NCBI RefSeq assembly: GCF_012113595.1
Contig: NZ_CP050831.1
Span: 496,001 to 560,000, forward strand
Length of the DNA stretch: 64,000 nt
Direction: 5' to 3'
Source: Bacteroides faecium
GTDB taxonomy: Bacteria; Bacteroidota; Bacteroidia; Bacteroidales; Bacteroidaceae
Shown: positions 36,076 to 46,213 of the stretch, in pieces
Layout: every line of letters starts with the position of its first letter
Numbering within the stretch: the stretch's first letter is position 1
Translations under genes and position numbers: made by a program
The notes under the pieces: generated by a model
Told to the model about the DNA's origin: nothing
Database searches by the model: none
What the model saw: only the letters and a program-made list of their open reading frames with translations

Positions 36076-37068
36076 TTATTCTTTATCCAATTTATATTTA
36101 GAAATGTCGGTTCCAAACGACAGATTCAGACTTTCCAGCAAATCATCAAGCTCGGTAAGCGATTTCTTTCCGAAGTTTCTGAATTTCAGCAAGTCAGTTT
36201 TGTTGAATTGTACCAAGTCGCCAAGCGTTTCTACGTCAGCAGCCTTCAAACAATTGAGAGCACGAACTGACAAGTCCATATCAACGAGCTTAGTCTTCAA
36301 CAACTGACGCATGTGCAATACTTCTTCGTCAAACTCTTCATTGCCGTCAGTATCATTACTTTCAAGCGTGATCTTCTCGTCAGAGAACAACATGAAGTGA
36401 TAAATCAGAATTTTTGCAGCTTCTTTCAGCGCTTCCTTCGGATGTATAGAACCGTCGGTACTAATTTCAAGTACTAGCTTTTCGTAGTCAGTCTTCTGTT
36501 CTACACGGAAGTTCTCTACAGCATACTTGACATTACGTATCGGTGTATAAATAGAGTCGATTGGAATTACATTAACATCCGTGCAATACTCGCGATTTTC
36601 ATCAGCAGGTACATAACCACGTCCTTTGTTAATTGTAATATCAATCTGCATAGTTGACTTAGAATCTAAATGACAAATAACTAATTCCGGATTTAACACT
36701 TCAAATCCAGTCAAATACTTACCTATGTCACCTGCTTTAAATTCACTGGAATTCTCGACAGTGATGCTCACTTTTTCGCTCTCGAACTCTTCAACTACTT
36801 GCTTGAATCTTACTTGTTTCAGATTCAAGATAATGTTGGTAACATCCTCTTTTACTCCAGGTACACTAGAAAATTCATGCTCCACACCGTCAATTCTGAT
36901 GGTAGTGATAGCAAAACCCTCTAATGAAGAAAGAAGGATACGGCGTAATGCATTACCTACGGTAATACCAAAACCCGGTTCCAACGGACGAAATTCGAAT
37001 TTACCGAATCTGGAGTCCGCCTCCAACATCAATACTTTATCAGGTTTTTGAAATGCTAATATCGCCAT
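36076..37068 (-). CDS. rpoA: DNA-directed RNA polymerase alpha subunit
   Basis: The alpha subunit (330 residues, normal length) dimerises to start polymerase assembly. The N-terminal domain (about 1-230) carries [20 protein letters not shown], and a linker leads to the C-terminal domain with the helix-hairpin-helix [19 protein letters not shown] (about 285-305). That domain contacts upstream DNA and activators. It lies between rpsD (11 bp) and rplQ (3 bp), the usual end of the alpha operon. Confidence 0.97.
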   Translation of the reverse strand: MAILAFQKPDKVLMLEADSRFGKFEFRPLEPGFGITVGNALRRILLSSLEGFAITTIRIDGVEHEFSSVPGVKEDVTNIILNLKQVRFKQVVEEFESEKVSITVENSSEFKAGDIGKYLTGFEVLNPELVICHLDSKSTMQIDITINKGRGYVPADENREYCTDVNVIPIDSIYTPIRNVKYAVENFRVEQKTDYEKLVLEISTDGSIHPKEALKEAAKILIYHFMLFSDEKITLESNDTDGNEEFDEEVLHMRQLLKTKLVDMDLSVRALNCLKAADVETLGDLVQFNKTDLLKFRNFGKKSLTELDDLLESLNLSFGTDISKYKLDKE

Positions 37069-37079
37069 GAAATTAATTA

Positions 37080-37685
37080 TTATTTAGAATACAATTCAAC
37101 GATCAAATGTTCTTTAATGTTCTCAGGAATGTCTGCTCTTTCAGGTATGTGCAACATTTTACCAACCTTTGAAGCTTCGTCCCATTCCAACCATGCATAC
37201 TTGCTATGATTGAAACCAGCGAGAGAGTTAGCAACAACTTCCAAAGATTTAGATCTTTCACGAACACCAATCAATTGACCTGGTTTTACTGCATATGAAG
37301 GAATGTTTACCACTTCACCATCTACAGTTATGTGCTTGTGACCAACCAACTGACGAGCAGCAGCACGTGTAGGAGCAATCCCCAGACGGAATACTACGTT
37401 GTCAAGACGGCCTTCCAGCAATTGAAGGAGTACCTCACCGGTAATACCTTTAGCAGTAGCTGCTTTTTCAAACAAATTGCGGAATTGTTTCTCTAAAACT
37501 CCATAGGTGTATTTAGCTTTTTGCTTTTCACGAAGTTGCACACCATATTCAGAAGTTTTTCTTTTTCTTGAATTACCGTGTTGTCCGGGAGGATAGTTCT
37601 TCTTTGATAAAACTTTATCAGCTCCAAAGATTCCTTCTCCGAATTTACGGGCGATTCTTGATTTTGGTCCAGTATATCTAGCCAT
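37080..37685 (-). CDS. rpsD: 30S ribosomal protein S4
   Basis: S4 (201 residues) binds 16S rRNA early in 30S assembly and, in E. coli, represses the alpha operon. The N-terminus [20 protein letters not shown] has no zinc Cys cluster, so this is the Cys-free type. The S4 RNA-binding motif [20 protein letters not shown] is at about 100-120. The 116-bp gap upstream (37686-37801) is unusually long for this cluster and contains a weak hairpin (37738-37763) that could be a control site. Confidence 0.97.
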   Translation of the reverse strand: MARYTGPKSRIARKFGEGIFGADKVLSKKNYPPGQHGNSRKRKTSEYGVQLREKQKAKYTYGVLEKQFRNLFEKAATAKGITGEVLLQLLEGRLDNVVFRLGIAPTRAAARQLVGHKHITVDGEVVNIPSYAVKPGQLIGVRERSKSLEVVANSLAGFNHSKYAWLEWDEASKVGKMLHIPERADIPENIKEHLIVELYSK

Positions 37686-37801
37686 TTCTTTTTAAATATT
37701 TAATTGTTTATTCATGAACTCAATTTGTTGCAGCCGCGATTACAGAGAGAAATTAATGTAATCCAAAAACAAAATCAAGATCATTGTAAGTTAAAGGTAA
37801 A

Positions 37802-38191
37802 TTAAACTCTACGTCTTTTGGGAGGACGACAACCATTATGTGGAAGCGGAGTTACGTCAATAATTTCAGTAACTTCGATGCCAGCACCGTGGATAGTTCT
37901 AATAGCAGACTCACGTCCGTTACCTGGACCCTTCACATATGCTTTTACCTTTCTTAGGCCAAGATCGAATGCTATTTTAGCACAATCCTGGGCAGCCATC
38001 TGAGCTGCATAAGGAGTATTCTTTTTAGAACCTCTAAATCCCATTTTTCCAGCAGATGACCAAGAGATAATCTGCCCTTCACTGTTTGCAAGAGAAACAA
38101 TAATATTGTTGAAAGATGAATGAACATGCAACTGTCCATTAGCGTCTACTTTCACATTTCTCTTTTTAGCTGCAACTGTTTTTTTTGCCAT
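37802..38191 (-). CDS. rpsK: 30S ribosomal protein S11
   Basis: S11 (129 residues) lies on the 30S platform near the E site. The whole family core is present ([32 protein letters not shown], ending [15 protein letters not shown]). It follows rpsM by 11 bp and is 116 bp ahead of rpsD. Confidence 0.97.
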
Positions 38192-38202
38192 ATCAACAAT
38201 TA

Positions 38203-38583
38203 TTATTTAGTAGCTTTTTTCTTATTAGCAACGGTTTTCTTTCTACCCTTACGAGTACGTGCATTGTTCTTAGTGCTCTGACCTCTTACAGGCAGACCAA
38301 TACGGTGACGTACACCACGATAGCAACCAATATCCATTAATCGCTTAATGTTCAATTGGATTTCAGAACGAAGATCACCTTCTACTTTATACTCTGCACC
38401 GATAATCTCACGAATCTTAGCAGCTTGATCATCTGTCCAGTCTTTAACCTTCAGATCTTTATCTACACCAGCTTTATCTAAAATTTTTGCTGAACTACTG
38501 CGACCTATTCCATATACATAGGTCAACGCAATTTCACCTCTTTTGTTCTGAGGCAAATCTACACCAACTATTCTTATAGCCAT
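38203..38583 (-). CDS. rpsM: 30S ribosomal protein S13
   Basis: S13 (126 residues) sits on the 30S head and touches the 50S and tRNA. Family landmarks are [53 protein letters not shown] and a basic tail. It lies between rpmJ (33 bp) and rpsK (11 bp). Confidence 0.97.
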
Positions 38584-38616
38584 ATACTAAATTATTTTTT
38601 TTGCAAAAATAACAAA

Positions 38617-38733
38617 TTATCCTTGACGTTGTTTATACTTAGGATTTTTCTTGTTAATAACATACAAACGGCCATTACGTCTAACGATCTTACATTCTGG
38701 CGTGCGTTTCTTTAATGATGCTCTTACTTTCAT
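38617..38733 (-). CDS. rpmJ: 50S ribosomal protein L36, zinc-free type
   Basis: This 38-residue gene was read directly from the minus strand: [20 protein letters not shown] followed by [18 protein letters not shown]. Compared with the zinc-binding form (Cys11, Cys14, Cys27, His32), only Cys14 remains; the other positions are Thr, Asn and Tyr. This is therefore the zinc-independent form. It lies 8 bp after infA and 33 bp before rpsM, the usual place for L36. Confidence 0.93.
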   Translation of the reverse strand: MKVRASLKKRTPECKIVRRNGRLYVINKKNPKYKQRQG

Positions 38734-38741
38734 ATCTTATT

Positions 38742-38960
38742 TTATTTATATCTAAACACAATTCTTCCTTTCGATAAGTCGTAAGGAGACATTTCGACTC
38801 TCACTTTATCTCCTGGCAGGATCTTGATGTAATGCATCCGCATCTTACCTGAAATATGTGCAGTAATCTCATGTCCGTTTTCTAATTCAACACGAAACAT
38901 TGCATTTGACAATGCTTCAACTATAACTCCATCTTGTTCTATTGCAGATTGCTTTGCCAT
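38742..38960 (-). CDS. infA: Translation initiation factor IF-1
   Basis: IF-1 (72 residues) is a single S1/OB-fold protein that occupies the A site during initiation. Conserved residues are [60 protein letters not shown] and [10 protein letters not shown]. It starts 1 bp after the map stop codon, suggesting coupled translation. Confidence 0.97.
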   Translation of the reverse strand: MAKQSAIEQDGVIVEALSNAMFRVELENGHEITAHISGKMRMHYIKILPGDKVRVEMSPYDLSKGRIVFRYK

Positions 38961-38961
38961 A

Positions 38962-39759
38962 TTATATTGCTTTATCTCCTAAAACTTCTTCTATGAATTT
39001 GAATGATGACAAAATATCAGCTTCACCAGCGCCTACTGCTACCGTATGTTCAAAGTGTGCAGCACACTTACGGTCTCTGGTTCTAACAGTCCATCCGTCA
39101 CGTTCCATAATCACTTGCCGGTCTCCCAGTGTTATCATCGGCTCTATCGCTATGCAAAGCCCTCTCTTCATCAAAGGACCATATCCTCTCTTGCCATAAT
39201 TAGGCACCTGAGGGTCTTCATGCATTTCATGACCAATTCCATGACCAACAAACTCACGCACTACACCATAAGAATGAGACTCACAATATTGCTGGATAGC
39301 ATATCCTACATCTCCGATTCTTTTGCCTTGCACTGCATTCTGAATGCCAATATATAACGCTTCTTTAGTTACCTTCAACAAATTACGAACTTCTTCGTCC
39401 ACCTCACCTACACAAAAAGTATAAGCAGAATCACCGCAGAAACCATTCATATATGTTCCGCAATCCACAGATACAATATCACCTTCTTTCAGAACAATAT
39501 CGTTTGGGATTCCATGCACTACCTGTTCATTTACAGAAGTACAGAGGGATGCGGGAAACGGTTCGCCATATTGATTCGGAAATCCTTTGAAAGTTGGAGT
39601 TGCTCCGTGATCTCTAATGAACTCTTCAGCAACTTTATCCAACTCACGTGTAGTTACACCGGGCTTCACCAGTTTGGCAACCTCTGCCAGAGTCTTTCCA
39701 ACAAGCAGGTTGCTCTGACGGAGCAATTCTATTTCATCTTCTGTTTTAAGAAATATCAT
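38962..39759 (-). CDS. map: Type I methionine aminopeptidase
   Basis: Map (265 residues) removes the initiator Met from nascent chains. The pita-bread metal ligands are visible: two Asp in [19 protein letters not shown], His in [12 protein letters not shown], Glu in AIEPM and Glu in HFEHTVAV. The substrate His is in VVHGIPND. It sits between secY (15 bp) and infA (1 bp), the usual Gram-negative and Gram-positive order secY-map-infA. Confidence 0.96.
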   Translation of the reverse strand: MIFLKTEDEIELLRQSNLLVGKTLAEVAKLVKPGVTTRELDKVAEEFIRDHGATPTFKGFPNQYGEPFPASLCTSVNEQVVHGIPNDIVLKEGDIVSVDCGTYMNGFCGDSAYTFCVGEVDEEVRNLLKVTKEALYIGIQNAVQGKRIGDVGYAIQQYCESHSYGVVREFVGHGIGHEMHEDPQVPNYGKRGYGPLMKRGLCIAIEPMITLGDRQVIMERDGWTVRTRDRKCAAHFEHTVAVGAGEADILSSFKFIEEVLGDKAI

Positions 39760-39774
39760 TTCTAATCTAAAGAA

Positions 39775-41115
39775 TTAATATGCCGCCACACCAGCGCGTC
39801 CTTTAATACGACCTGATTTCAACAGACCATCATAGTGTCTCATCAACAAATGACTTTCAACCTGTTGCAGTGTATCAAGAACCACACCTACAAGAATTAA
39901 CAAAGACGTACCACCGAAGAATTGAGCGAAACCAGCTTGTACTCCGAATATACCAGCAAAAGCAGGCATAATAGCAACTAAAGCCAAGAAGAAAGAACCA
40001 GGTAAAGTAATACGAGACATAATATCATCGATATACTCTGCTGTTTTCTTTCCCGGTTTAATGCCAGGGATGAAACCATTATTTCTCTTCATATCCTCAG
40101 CCATCTGAGTCGGATTAATTGTAATTGCAGTATAGAAATATGTAAATAATATAATCATTACCGCAAAAACAAAATTATACCAGAAACTTGTATGATCTGT
40201 AAACGCATGCAAGAAACCGCCTGCATTATTTACATTTGAAAAACCAATAAATGTAATAGGTATAAACATGATTGCCTGAGCAAAGATGATAGGCATTACA
40301 CCAGCAGCATTCACTTTCAAGGGAATGTACTGTCTTGCACCACCATATTGCTTGTTACCTACAATTCTCTTAGCATACTGTACAGGAATCTTTCTTGTAC
40401 CCTGCACCAAAAGAATAGCAGCGCCAATCACTAACAATAAGAATACGATTTCAATTATAAACATAATCAGACCACCACTCTTATTTGCTACTCTTGATAC
40501 AACTTCCTGCAACAGAGCATCAGGGAAACGAGCAATAATACCGATTAAGATGATAAATGAAATACCATTACCAATACCTTTATCAGTAATTCTTTCACCA
40601 AGCCACAAAATAAACATACTACCTGCTGCCAAAATAATGGTAGAGGTAACCATAAACAGAGTCCAATCTAATGAAGCATTTAAGGAAGGGCCAGCCTGCA
40701 TTTTAAGATTGAGCAAATAAGAAGGGGCCTGAACTAACAATATAGCGATCGTCAGATAACGAGTATATTGATTCATTTTTCTTCTGCCGCTCTCACCTTC
40801 GCGTTGCAGTTTCTGGAAATACGGCACAGCGATTCCCAACAACTGGATTACGATAGATGCAGAGATATAAGGCATGATTCCTAATGCAAAAATAGAGGCA
40901 TTAGAAAATGCTCCTCCAGAGAACATATTTAACAAGGCTAAAAGGCCTTCACTTGTTTGTTCGTGCAATTTTGCCAGCATAGCCGGATTAATACCCGGTA
41001 ATACGACATATGATCCGAAACGGTAAATTGCCACAAACAATATGGTGATGAGGATCCGCTGTCTCAGATCCTCAATCTTCCATATATTCTTTAATGTTTC
41101 AATAGCTTTTCTCAT
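39775..41115 (-). CDS. secY: SecY preprotein translocase subunit
   Basis: SecY (446 residues) is the ten-helix channel of the Sec translocon. Landmarks are the plug region after helix 1 (GSYVVLPGINPAML), FALGIMPYISASIVIQLL in helix 2, INPTQMAEDMKRNNGFIPGI in the cytoplasmic loop and the C-terminal MRHYDGLLKSGRIKGR. It lies 4 bp after rplO. SecE and SecG are not in this window. Confidence 0.97.
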   Translation of the reverse strand: MRKAIETLKNIWKIEDLRQRILITILFVAIYRFGSYVVLPGINPAMLAKLHEQTSEGLLALLNMFSGGAFSNASIFALGIMPYISASIVIQLLGIAVPYFQKLQREGESGRRKMNQYTRYLTIAILLVQAPSYLLNLKMQAGPSLNASLDWTLFMVTSTIILAAGSMFILWLGERITDKGIGNGISFIILIGIIARFPDALLQEVVSRVANKSGGLIMFIIEIVFLLLVIGAAILLVQGTRKIPVQYAKRIVGNKQYGGARQYIPLKVNAAGVMPIIFAQAIMFIPITFIGFSNVNNAGGFLHAFTDHTSFWYNFVFAVMIILFTYFYTAITINPTQMAEDMKRNNGFIPGIKPGKKTAEYIDDIMSRITLPGSFFLALVAIMPAFAGIFGVQAGFAQFFGGTSLLILVGVVLDTLQQVESHLLMRHYDGLLKSGRIKGRAGVAAY

Positions 41116-41119
41116 TGAA

Positions 41120-41566
41120 TCAGAGTTTTACTACAGTTCCACCAGCAGCTTCGATAGCAGCAGTTGCAGTCTTAGAGAATGCATGAGCTTCTACTTCCAG
41201 CTTGTTAGTCAGAGTTCCGTTACCCAACACTTTTACCAACTGATTTGAAGAAATAAATCCTGCTTCGATAAAGTCGTTAACACCAACTTTTGCCAAGCTC
41301 TTAGCTTCAGCAAGTTTCTGGATAGTATCCAAGTTGATTGCTTTATATTCTACACGATTGATATTCTTAAAACCAAATTTAGGAACTCGACGTTGAAGAG
41401 GCATCTGACCACCTTCAAAACCGATTTTCTTAGAGTATCCAGATCTTGATTTAGCTCCCTTATGACCTCTTGTAGAAGTACCGCCTAAGCCAGAACCAGT
41501 TCCACGTCCAATTCTTTTTCTTGTCTTAGTAGATCCCTCTGCAGGTTTTAAATTACTTAAGTTCAT
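41120..41566 (-). CDS. rplO: 50S ribosomal protein L15
   Basis: L15 (148 residues) binds 23S rRNA late in assembly. The Gly/Arg-rich N-terminus is typical (LSNLKPAEGSTKTRKRIGRG, then TGSGLGGTSTRGHKGAKSRSG), followed by FEGGQMPLQRRVPKFGF. It lies 32 bp after rpmD and 4 bp before secY. Confidence 0.97.
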   Translation of the reverse strand: MNLSNLKPAEGSTKTRKRIGRGTGSGLGGTSTRGHKGAKSRSGYSKKIGFEGGQMPLQRRVPKFGFKNINRVEYKAINLDTIQKLAEAKSLAKVGVNDFIEAGFISSNQLVKVLGNGTLTNKLEVEAHAFSKTATAAIEAAGGTVVKL

Positions 41567-41598
41567 ATTGTAATTTCGTTTTATTATTCAATAAATAA

Positions 41599-41775
41599 TT
41601 ACTTAACAATGGTAACCAAGTGTTTTACCTTATCTACCATTCCAAGAATTGAAGGAGTGCTTTCGTGTTCAACCACGCGGTTCAGTTTACGAAGTCCCAG
41701 TGCATCAAGAGTTCTTTTCTGATCAGCCGGAGCACCAATTCTACTTTTAACTTGTTTAATCTTTATAGTTGACAT
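41599..41775 (-). CDS. rpmD: 50S ribosomal protein L30
   Basis: This 58-residue gene was read directly from the minus strand: MSTIKIKQVKSRIGAPADQK, then RTLDALGLRKLNRVVEHEST, then PSILGMVDKVKHLVTIVK. This is the full bacterial L30 fold with the GLRKLN motif. An AGGAGG-like site precedes the ATG. It lies 9 bp after rpsE and 32 bp before rplO. Confidence 0.93.
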   Translation of the reverse strand: MSTIKIKQVKSRIGAPADQKRTLDALGLRKLNRVVEHESTPSILGMVDKVKHLVTIVK

Positions 41776-41784
41776 ATCTCCTCC

Positions 41785-42303
41785 TTATCCTCTAAATACT
41801 TTTTCAACACTAATACCTCTGTTCTGAGCAACCATTCTTGCGTCACGCATTTCACTTAAAGCTTCGATTGTAGCTTTAACAAGGTTATGCGGATTTGAAG
41901 AACCCTTTGATTTTGCCAAAACGTCAGTTACACCAACACTTTCCAATACAGCACGCATAGCACCACCGGCTACAACACCAGTTCCGTGAGATGCAGGTTT
42001 GATGAATACTTCAGCACCACCAAATCTAGCAGATTGTTCATGAGGAACAGTACCTTTCAAAATAGGTACTTTCACCAGGTTCTTTTTAGCTGACTCAACA
42101 CCTTTAGCGATAGCAGCTGTTACTTCACCTGCTTTACCAAGTCCCCAACCAATGATACCTTCTTCGTTACCTACAACAACGATTGCAGAGAAACTAAAAG
42201 TTCTACCACCTTTGGTAACTTTAGTAACACGATTAATAGCAACCAATCTATCTTTCAGTTCTATATCGTTAGTAATCTTAACTCTATTATTAACTCCTGC
42301 CAT
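41785..42303 (-). CDS. rpsE: 30S ribosomal protein S5
   Basis: S5 (172 residues) helps decoding accuracy at the 30S A-site side. The double-stranded RNA-binding part ([20 protein letters not shown]) and the C-terminal fold ([19 protein letters not shown]) are present. It lies 5 bp after rplR. Confidence 0.97.
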   Translation of the reverse strand: MAGVNNRVKITNDIELKDRLVAINRVTKVTKGGRTFSFSAIVVVGNEEGIIGWGLGKAGEVTAAIAKGVESAKKNLVKVPILKGTVPHEQSARFGGAEVFIKPASHGTGVVAGGAMRAVLESVGVTDVLAKSKGSSNPHNLVKATIEALSEMRDARMVAQNRGISVEKVFRG

Positions 42304-42308
42304 AATGA

Positions 42309-42653
42309 TTAAAATTTAAGTCCACCGTTACGAGCAGCATCAGCTACTTCTTTTACTCTCCCATGATACAAGTAACCATTACGGTCGAAAACAACAGTAG
42401 TTATACCTGCTTCCTGAGCCTTTTTAGCAATCATTTCACCAACTTTAGCAGCTTGTTCTTTTTTAGAAACCTTCTCAGTCACACCTAAAGAAGAAGCAGC
42501 AGCCAGTGTCTTACCAGAAAGATCATCGATAATCTGGACATAAATTTGCTTGTTACTTCTAAATACACTCATACGCGGACGTTCAGTAGTACCTGAAATC
42601 TTATTGCGTACGCTATATTTGATCTTAACTCGTCTTTCTATTTTTGTTGTCAT
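42309..42653 (-). CDS. rplR: 50S ribosomal protein L18
   Basis: L18 (114 residues) binds 5S rRNA together with L5. Core segments are [30 protein letters not shown] and [20 protein letters not shown]. It lies 21 bp after rplF and 5 bp before rpsE. Confidence 0.97.
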   Translation of the reverse strand: MTTKIERRVKIKYSVRNKISGTTERPRMSVFRSNKQIYVQIIDDLSGKTLAAASSLGVTEKVSKKEQAAKVGEMIAKKAQEAGITTVVFDRNGYLYHGRVKEVADAARNGGLKF

Positions 42654-42674
42654 AATAATCTAATTTTATATGAT

Positions 42675-43244
42675 TTACTTAGCGCCGGCTGATTTACCAG
42701 ACTTTCTACGAATTACTTCGCCAACAAACTTAATACCTTTACCCTTATATGGTTCAGGCTTACGGAAAGAACGTATTTTAGAGCAAACTTGACCAAGCAA
42801 CTGTTTGTCACACGATTCCAATATGATAAGAGGATTCTTATTTCTTTCAGACTTAGTTTCAACTTTTACCTCAACAGGCAATTGGATGAAAATATTGTGT
42901 GTATAACCTAAAGCCAGTTCAATGATGTTACCTTGGTTAGAAGCACGATAACCTACACCGACAAGTTCCAACTCTTTTTTATATCCTTCAGATACGCCCA
43001 CAACCATGTTATGAACCAATGAACGATACAAACCGTGGAAAGCGTGTTTTTGCTTCGGGTTATCAAGCATTTCTTTATCGTTTTCTGTTAAAGTCACGTG
43101 TCCATCTTCAATGGCAACATTGATAGCAGGATTCACATATTGGCTCATTTCGCCTTTGGGTCCCTTTACGGTAACCACATCATCCTTCAGAGTGACTGTC
43201 ACTCCAGCAGGAATACTAATGGGTAATTTTCCTATTCTTGACAT
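42675..43244 (-). CDS. rplF: 50S ribosomal protein L6
   Basis: L6 (189 residues) has two similar domains and lies near the factor-binding site. It starts SRIGKLPISIPAGVTV and contains the C-terminal signature RSFRKPEPYKGKGIKFVGE. The length is some 10 residues above E. coli L6. It lies 15 bp after rpsH. Confidence 0.97.
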   Translation of the reverse strand: MSRIGKLPISIPAGVTVTLKDDVVTVKGPKGEMSQYVNPAINVAIEDGHVTLTENDKEMLDNPKQKHAFHGLYRSLVHNMVVGVSEGYKKELELVGVGYRASNQGNIIELALGYTHNIFIQLPVEVKVETKSERNKNPLIILESCDKQLLGQVCSKIRSFRKPEPYKGKGIKFVGEVIRRKSGKSAGAK

Positions 43245-43259
43245 TCTAATTCCTCCTAA

Positions 43260-43655
43260 TTAATATACATAACACAAGACTTCACCACCAATCTTCAGTT
43301 CTGCAGCCTCTTTGTTAGTCATTACACCTTTGGAAGTAGATATTATAGCAATACCCAACCCATTAATAACACGCGGCATATCTTTATAACCAGTATACTT
43401 ACGCATACCCGGAGAAGATATTCTTTCTAATTTTTTGATTGCGTTAACTTTGTTAACAGAATCATACTTCAAGGCAACCTTAATAGTTCCTTGAGGACCA
43501 TCTTCTACAAACTTATAGTTAAGAATGTAGCCTTTTTCAAAAAGAATCTTAGTGATTTCTTTTTTCAAGTTCGAAGCGGGAACTTCAACAACTCTGTGCT
43601 TAGCACCAATCGCGTTCCGCAACCTCGTCAAATAATCTGCTATTGGATCAGTCAT
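43260..43655 (-). CDS. rpsH: 30S ribosomal protein S8
   Basis: S8 (131 residues) binds the 16S central domain and, in E. coli, represses the spc operon. It starts MTDPIADYLTRLRNA and ends in the conserved STSKGVMTNKEAAELKIGGE plus VLCYVY. A 51-bp gap separates it from rpsN, the longest within the spc part. Confidence 0.97.
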   Translation of the reverse strand: MTDPIADYLTRLRNAIGAKHRVVEVPASNLKKEITKILFEKGYILNYKFVEDGPQGTIKVALKYDSVNKVNAIKKLERISSPGMRKYTGYKDMPRVINGLGIAIISTSKGVMTNKEAAELKIGGEVLCYVY

Positions 43656-43706
43656 ATAAAATAAATTAAATTAATCAGGACTTCCCTGACAATATTTAAA
43701 CAATAA

Positions 43707-44006
43707 TTACCAGCTTGCTTTCTTTACGCCTGGGATCAGTCCGTTAGATGCCATTTCACGGAATTGAATTCTTGAAACTCCGAATTGGCGAATATAACCT
43801 TTAGGACGACCAGTCAGTTTGCAGCGGTTGTGCATACGAATCGGATTAGAATTCTTCGGCAACTCTTGCAACTTCTGTGCAGCTTCGAAAGCGTCAGCAG
43901 GCTCACCTGTTCTAACGATTTGTTTCAAAGCAGCTCTTTTTTCGGCGAATTTGGCTACTAATTTAGCACGTTTTACTTCACGTGCTTTCATTGATTCCTT
44001 TGCCAT
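43707..44006 (-). CDS. rpsN: 30S ribosomal protein S14, long zinc-free type
   Basis: S14 (99 residues) is the long form without the CxxC pairs of the short zinc-binding type; only one Cys ([20 protein letters not shown]) is left. It sits on the 30S head. It lies 5 bp after rplE. Confidence 0.97.
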   Translation of the reverse strand: MAKESMKAREVKRAKLVAKFAEKRAALKQIVRTGEPADAFEAAQKLQELPKNSNPIRMHNRCKLTGRPKGYIRQFGVSRIQFREMASNGLIPGVKKASW

Positions 44007-44011
44007 ATCTA

Positions 44012-44569
44012 TTAGTCTTTTTTAGCGTTTTTAAAAGGTAAACCGAATTCCTTCAGCAATGCATAACCTTCTTCATCTGTTTCCGCAGAGGTTACAAAGG
44101 TAATATTCATTCCGAGAATTCTTGTAATACTATCGATATTTATTTCAGGGAAAATGATTTGTTCCTGAATACCAAGGGTATAGTTACCTTTACCATCAAA
44201 CTTACTTTCGATACCTTTGAAGTCACGGATACGAGGAAGAGCTACACGAACCAATTTTTCAAGGAATTCGTACATTCTTTCACGGCGTAAAGTTACCATA
44301 ACGCCGATCGGCATTTTTTTACGCAACTTAAAGTTTGCGATATCTTTACGAGAAATGGTAGCTACAGCTTTCTGACCTGTAATAGCCGTCATTTCATTGA
44401 TTGCAACTTCAATAATCTTCTTATCGGCAACAGCCATACCTAAACCCTGATTGATAACAATCTTCTTAAGTACGGGTATCTGCATTGTAGAAGAATACTG
44501 GAACTGTGATTTCAATGCAGGTGCTATACGCTCTGCATATTCTTTCTTAAGACTAGCAGTATTACTCAT
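44012..44569 (-). CDS. rplE: 50S ribosomal protein L5
   Basis: L5 (185 residues) holds 5S rRNA in the central protuberance. Segments visible are [40 protein letters not shown] and [20 protein letters not shown]. Its ATG shares one base with the rplX stop codon, so translation is coupled. Confidence 0.97.
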   Translation of the reverse strand: MSNTASLKKEYAERIAPALKSQFQYSSTMQIPVLKKIVINQGLGMAVADKKIIEVAINEMTAITGQKAVATISRKDIANFKLRKKMPIGVMVTLRRERMYEFLEKLVRVALPRIRDFKGIESKFDGKGNYTLGIQEQIIFPEINIDSITRILGMNITFVTSAETDEEGYALLKEFGLPFKNAKKD

Positions 44570-44898
44570 TACTTAATCTCCTCTCCTGATTTTTTAGAAT
44601 AACGCACTACAGTTCTTTTACCTTCCAAAGAACTTACTTTTCTCCCAATACGCGTTGCTTTACCAGTTTTTGGATCAACCGGGTTCAAGTTTGAAATGTG
44701 GATAGAAGCTTCCTGCTTCACAATACCACCTTGCGGATTCTTTGCATTCGGTTTTGTGCTTTTAGATACCATATTGATACCTTCTACAAATGCACGTCCT
44801 TCTTTAACAAGAACCTTCAATACACGACCAGTTTTGCCCTTATCTTCACCAGCATTTACGTAAACTGTATCGCCTTTTTTAATATGTAATTTACTCAT
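44569..44898 (-). CDS. rplX: 50S ribosomal protein L24
   Basis: L24 (109 residues) starts 50S assembly at the 5' end of 23S rRNA. It begins with the KOW motif ([28 protein letters not shown]) and has the conserved [18 protein letters not shown]. It lies 20 bp after rplN and overlaps rplE by 1 bp. Confidence 0.97.
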   Translation of the reverse strand: MSKLHIKKGDTVYVNAGEDKGKTGRVLKVLVKEGRAFVEGINMVSKSTKPNAKNPQGGIVKQEASIHISNLNPVDPKTGKATRIGRKVSSLEGKRTVVRYSKKSGEEIK

Positions 44899-44918
44899 TA
44901 CTTAAATCTTTTACAAAA

Positions 44919-45284
44919 TTAAAGTACCTCAGGCGCAAGTGACACAACTTTCATGTTAGTAGCACGAAGTTCTCTTGCTACAGGACCGAAAATACGACTT
45001 CCTCTAATTTCACCTGCATTATTCAACAACACGCAAGCATTATCATCAAAACGTATATAAGAACCATCAGGACGACGGATTTCTTTTTTTGTACGTACAA
45101 TCAAAGCCTTTGATACTGCACCTTTTTTAACATCACTAGAAGGGATAACACTCTTCACTGAAACAACAATGACATCCCCCACCGAAGCGTAACGACGACG
45201 TGTACCACCCAAAACGCGGATACACATAGCCTCTTTAGCTCCACTGTTATCACATACTGTAAGTCTGGATTCTACTTGTATCAT
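44919..45284 (-). CDS. rplN: 50S ribosomal protein L14
   Basis: L14 (121 residues) is at the subunit interface. The start [20 protein letters not shown] and the [13 protein letters not shown] segment are diagnostic. It starts 2 bp after rpsQ. Confidence 0.97.
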   Translation of the reverse strand: MIQVESRLTVCDNSGAKEAMCIRVLGGTRRRYASVGDVIVVSVKSVIPSSDVKKGAVSKALIVRTKKEIRRPDGSYIRFDDNACVLLNNAGEIRGSRIFGPVARELRATNMKVVSLAPEVL

Positions 45285-45286
45285 AA

Positions 45287-45556
45287 TTACTTAGCTCTTT
45301 CAATTATTTCTACTAATCTCCATCTTTTAGTCTTGCTCAAAGGACGAGTTTCCATGATGCTTACAGTATCACCGATATTGCATTCATTCTTTTCATCGTG
45401 AGCATGGTACTTCTTCGTTTTGCTAACGAACTTACCATATATAGGGTGTTTTTCCTTAAATTTGGCAGCAACTGTGATAGTCTTATCCATCTTATTGCTC
45501 ACAACAACCCCTGTTCTTTCTTTTCTTAAATTTCTTGCTTCCATCAAGCTGATCAT
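45287..45556 (-). CDS. rpsQ: 30S ribosomal protein S17
   Basis: S17 (89 residues) is an OB-fold primary 16S-binding protein. Two starts are possible. ATG at 45556 overlaps the rpmC stop (ATGA), which favours coupled initiation. ATG at 45544 ([12 protein letters not shown]) would give the usual N-terminus but has no Shine-Dalgarno site. The core [20 protein letters not shown] and [16 protein letters not shown] are intact. Confidence 0.95.
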   Translation of the reverse strand: MISLMEARNLRKERTGVVVSNKMDKTITVAAKFKEKHPIYGKFVSKTKKYHAHDEKNECNIGDTVSIMETRPLSKTKRWRLVEIIERAK

Positions 45557-45750
45557 TTATTGTTAAGTTCTCTTTGGCGTAACTCAGTTTTCATACGCGC
45601 AATAGTCCTGCGTAATTGTTTGATTTGAGCAGGATTTTCCAAAGGAGAAATAGAATGATTGATAACCATCTGGTCATAATTAGCTGTTTCTGCCTCTACT
45701 CTTTCTACTAAATCACTAGTAGTCATTTCTTTAATTTCTGCAATTTTCAT
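45553..45750 (-). CDS. rpmC: 50S ribosomal protein L29
   Basis: L29 (65 residues) is a two-helix protein at the exit tunnel. It begins [20 protein letters not shown] and ends with the typical [17 protein letters not shown]. It follows rplP by 5 bp and overlaps rpsQ by 4 bp. Confidence 0.96.
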   Translation of the reverse strand: MKIAEIKEMTTSDLVERVEAETANYDQMVINHSISPLENPAQIKQLRRTIARMKTELRQRELNNK

Positions 45751-45755
45751 AACAC

Positions 45756-46190
45756 TTACGCATTTTGATTTTGAATATCATAATCACGTCTTACGACAAA
45801 CTTCGTTGTAATAGGAAGCTTTTGAGCAGCTAAGCGCAATGCTTCTTTCGCGATTTCGTAAGATACTCCTTCAGCTTCAATAATGATTCTACCTGGAGTC
45901 ACAGGAGCCACAAATCCTTCCGGAGCACCTTTACCTTTACCCATACGTACATCGGCAGGTTTTCTAGTGATCGGTTTGTCCGGGAATATACGGATCCAGA
46001 TCTGTCCTTGACGTTGCATATATCTTGTTACTGCAATACGAGCAGCTTCGATCTGACGGCCTGTAATCCACTTAGTCTCCAAAGCCTTTATGCCAAAAGA
46101 ACCGAAGGCCAACTGATTGCCTCTCTGAGCAATACCTTTCTGACGGCCTTTTTGTTGTCTTCTGAATTTTGTCTTTTTCGGTTGTAACAT
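45756..46190 (-). CDS. rplP: 50S ribosomal protein L16
   Basis: L16 (144 residues) helps place the A-site tRNA. It begins [20 protein letters not shown] and contains [20 protein letters not shown] and [18 protein letters not shown], including the conserved Arg hydroxylation region. It lies 23 bp after rpsC. Confidence 0.97.
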   Translation of the reverse strand: MLQPKKTKFRRQQKGRQKGIAQRGNQLAFGSFGIKALETKWITGRQIEAARIAVTRYMQRQGQIWIRIFPDKPITRKPADVRMGKGKGAPEGFVAPVTPGRIIIEAEGVSYEIAKEALRLAAQKLPITTKFVVRRDYDIQNQNA

Positions 46191-46213
46191 AGTTTCCTAA
46201 AATTCAAATTCGT

